This document shows, in pieces, positions 16,758 through 17,094 of a DNA stretch of 17,094 nt. The stretch's first letter is position 1; each line of letters begins with the position of its first letter. The notes under the pieces are model-generated. The model did no database searches, was not told where the DNA came from, and saw only the letters and a list, made by a program, of their open reading frames with translations. A program made the translations under genes and the position numbers. Origin of the DNA: Larix sibirica (Eukaryota > Streptophyta > Pinopsida > Pinales > Pinaceae); contig NWUY0300002584.1 of assembly GCA_004151065.3 (NCBI GenBank), forward strand, positions 15,080 to 32,173, given 5' to 3'.

Positions 16758-17094
16758 ATTTATTATGTTCGCAATTTTTTTTCAATATTGAGAAAGCATG
16801 TAAGGCAATACAACCATTAATTTTTGTAGAAATATTGTTGAAAAACACGTAAGAAAATACACTTGCCATTAAGTTTTGTTGAGATATTGTTGAATTTAGA
16901 TTTAGATATTAGTAATATAAAAACTTACCTCATTAATTTTATATCATTAAACCAAAAAAATTAGTCTAGAAGCTTTTTCTAATACAAATTTATATATTAC
17001 TACTAAAAACAAAAGCAAATTTGATATTAAAAAATACACCTTTACTTTTATATTGGGACGAAATACACCTTTACTTTTATATTTGGTGTCAAAA
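16758..17094. other. AT-rich end of window
   Basis: AT-rich sequence with no gene or RNA recognised. Loosely repeated phrases (GAGATATTGTTGAA-like, around 16830 and 16880) suggest old duplication. A short tandem repeat closes the window. Confidence 0.45.
17032..17083. repeat. Direct repeat, period about 29 bp
   Basis: AAATACACCTTTACTTTTATATT occurs at 17032-17054 and again, exactly, at 17061-17083, separated by GGGACG. The array may continue past the window edge. Confidence 0.8.

Overview
This window looks like nuclear DNA from a seed plant with a large, repeat-rich genome. It has one spliced gene in about 17 kb, several plant-type LINE remnants, a decayed Ty1/copia element, a tRNA-derived SINE and long AT-rich stretches. 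A gymnosperm (conifer-like) source would fit the low gene density and old, decayed elements, but that is an inference. There are no bacterial-type operons, no CRISPR array and no convincing functional RNA gene. Two ambiguous bases (N) lie at 8009 and 14508.

Region by region. 1-726 (+): the 3' part of a LINE, with a zf-RVT zinc-binding motif and then an RNase H domain. 727-1400: AT-rich, no gene seen. 1400-4600 (+): the one apparently intact gene. I model three exons (1829-2732, 3129-3258, 4135-4222) giving 373 residues: a basic and proline-rich, probably cytosolic part, one membrane span and a short tail. Its start codon directly abuts a short upstream ORF ending ATG-TAA. Intron 1 holds two strong decoy 5' splice sites inside inverted repeats, and intron 2 is largely a degenerate repeat. 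5136-6560 (-): two 5'-truncated LINE remnants sharing a 3' end motif. 6595-7760: several unrelated tandem-repeat blocks. 8010-9268 (+): a Ty1/copia integrase plus reverse transcriptase relic. 10660-11282 (-): an unrecognised, frameshifted coding-like stretch. 11847-12106 (-): a tRNA-derived SINE. 12150-13390: GC-richer DNA with a perfect hairpin and a duplicated, A-poor segment. 14940-15498 (+): a receptor-like protein kinase pseudogene. 16260-16757 (+): a broken, unrecognised open frame. The window ends in AT-rich DNA with a short tandem repeat.

The genes do not form a pathway. The picture is one host gene embedded in layers of dead retroelements and local duplications. The most interesting host biology is the post-transcriptional architecture of the spliced gene: the abutting uORF and the hairpin-associated competing splice donors. 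I found no convincing new multi-gene system. All family assignments were made by reading translations, without any database search.
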